Shown here: in pieces, positions 5,984 to 6,718 of the stretch | Layout: every line of letters begins with the position of its first letter | How positions within the stretch are numbered: the first letter of the stretch is position 1 | From: Actinomycetota bacterium | Lineage (GTDB): Bacteria; Actinomycetota; Acidimicrobiia; Acidimicrobiales; Microtrichaceae | Assembly (NCBI GenBank): GCA_018268735.1 | Contig: JAFDWA010000750.1 | Span: forward strand, 1 to 6,718 | Reading direction: 5' to 3' | Length of the DNA stretch: 6,718 nt | Program-made: the position numbers and the translations under genes | Notes under the pieces: generated by a model | The model's database searches: none | Told to the model about the DNA's origin: nothing | Seen by the model: the letters and a program-made list of their open reading frames with translations, nothing else

Positions 5984-6715
5984 CTACGCCCGCCGCCACC
6001 CGGCGTCAGGCGGATCGCTGTGCGTCGCGCTGAGCAGGCCGAGCCGCTCGCCCTCGTCGATGCCGACCGCGACCGCCCATGGGAGCATCACGCCACCGTC
6101 GACGGCGTGCCAGCACCGGCTGCGGCCCGAGTCGGCGAACGTGGCGGCCCAGTCGATGCGACCCATCCGCATCGTCAACGCTCGGGTCGACGCGGACCTG
6201 CGGATCCGGCCGGAGCTGCGACGCAGCACCGGGGCCTCGGAGGCGAGCAGGGCGGGCAGGATCCCGGTGAGCCGCTCGGCCACCACGTCCAGGGTTGCCT
6301 CCATCACGAGGGCCTCGAGGGATCCCGGTTCGAGTCCGGCCCCTGCGGCCTGGCGTGAGCCGACCGTCGCTGCGGATGCCCGGCTTGGCCGTCGCCGCCA
6401 CGCCGGCTGGGTCCGCAACGTGGGAAGGCCGTCCCAGTGGATCTGCTCGAGCAGCGGGACCACGCCGGCCTGCTGGACCTCGGCTGACACCAGCGCCGCC
6501 ACGTCCTCGAAGGTGGAGCGCACGGCCGGCGACATCGCCGCACAGCGCTCCAGGTGCTCCGGTCGGCGAAGCGCGCCGGCGGCGAGCAGCCCGGCGCTGA
6601 GGAGGCAGCGCTGCTCCACCGGGCCCCCGGCCCCGACCGCGACGTCGATCCGTGAGCGCAGCGGGGCGACCTCGTCGAGGGCCAGGCGGTGCACGCGCTC
6701 GGTGAGCTCCGACAC
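5984..6715 (-). CDS. Unrecognised protein, possibly cut by the right window edge
   Basis: A 243-codon frame ending at TAG 5984-5986. GTG at 6715 could be its start, but the frame is still open at the window edge (one more codon, TCG), and no ribosome site can be seen, so it may begin outside. I do not recognise the family. It is Ala/Leu/Arg-rich and probably helical at about residues 1-95, followed by a basic Ser/Arg-rich stretch (about 104-123) that looks like a linker. A second helical part (about 131-165) comes next, then a C-terminal part with two Trp and one Cys (DWAATFADSGRSRCWHAVDG, 188-207). No signal peptide or membrane helix is clear. It lies 27 bases before the phosphatase gene on the same strand, so the two are probably co-transcribed. 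No competing frame in this interval looks more protein-like, but with no recognised motif the call rests on frame length and position. Confidence 0.6.
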   Translation of the reverse strand: MSELTERVHRLALDEVAPLRSRIDVAVGAGGPVEQRCLLSAGLLAAGALRRPEHLERCAAMSPAVRSTFEDVAALVSAEVQQAGVVPLLEQIHWDGLPTLRTQPAWRRRPSRASAATVGSRQAAGAGLEPGSLEALVMEATLDVVAERLTGILPALLASEAPVLRRSSGRIRRSASTRALTMRMGRIDWAATFADSGRSRCWHAVDGGVMLPWAVAVGIDEGERLGLLSATHSDPPDAGWRRA

Positions 6716-6718
6716 CGA

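Noticed and set aside
6325..6350. A tRNA T-arm-like sequence (CCGG, TTCGAGT loop, CCGG).
   Set aside because: The stem is only four pairs, the fifth is C/C, and there is no matching acceptor strand, D-arm or anticodon arm about 50-60 bases upstream.
5204..6358. A 384-codon plus-strand open frame opposite the phosphatase and the unknown right-hand gene.
   Set aside because: It is antisense to clear HAD motifs I to IV, and its own translation has no family features.

Overview
The window is very GC-rich, coding-dense DNA. The short intergenic gaps, the GTG starts (at least three of the six genes) and the long accidental open frames opposite genes all point to a high-GC actinobacterium. An Acidimicrobiia-like lineage is a guess from general look, not from a marker gene. 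There are no rRNA or tRNA genes, transposases, phage genes or CRISPR arrays.

Left half, plus strand: (1) the 3' nine-tenths of a 3-hydroxyisobutyrate dehydrogenase / beta-hydroxyacid dehydrogenase family enzyme, cut by the window edge; (2) an unrecognised 426-residue protein whose start overlaps the dehydrogenase stop (GTGA), apparently made of two related halves; (3) after a 68-base gap holding an imperfect hairpin, an amidase-signature enzyme resembling plant AMI1 (indole-3-acetamide hydrolase type), with its Lys-Ser-Ser triad intact.

Middle: the amidase converges on the minus-strand genes. The 178-base gap between them (3365-3542) holds two almost identical 47-base palindromic elements exactly 60 bases apart, followed by a 17-base tandem duplication. 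These look like REP-type extragenic palindromes and may also serve as a two-way transcription barrier.

Right half, minus strand, in transcription order: an unrecognised protein of at least 243 residues, possibly cut by the right edge; a HAD-superfamily IIA phosphatase similar to LHPP, with a textbook AGGAGG ribosome site; and a carotenoid cleavage oxygenase with a twin-arginine lipoprotein signal. The phosphatase has an extra C-terminal tail of about 59 residues that runs over a GC hairpin, the oxygenase ribosome site and the first 67 bases of the oxygenase gene. Spacing and overlap suggest these three genes form one transcription unit.

The points most worth following up are the predicted export and lipid anchoring of a non-haem iron carotenoid/stilbene oxygenase, its physical overlap with the LHPP-like phosphatase, the duplicated two-half protein coupled to a dehydrogenase, and the paired palindromes. 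No complete new defence or mobile system can be claimed from this sequence.
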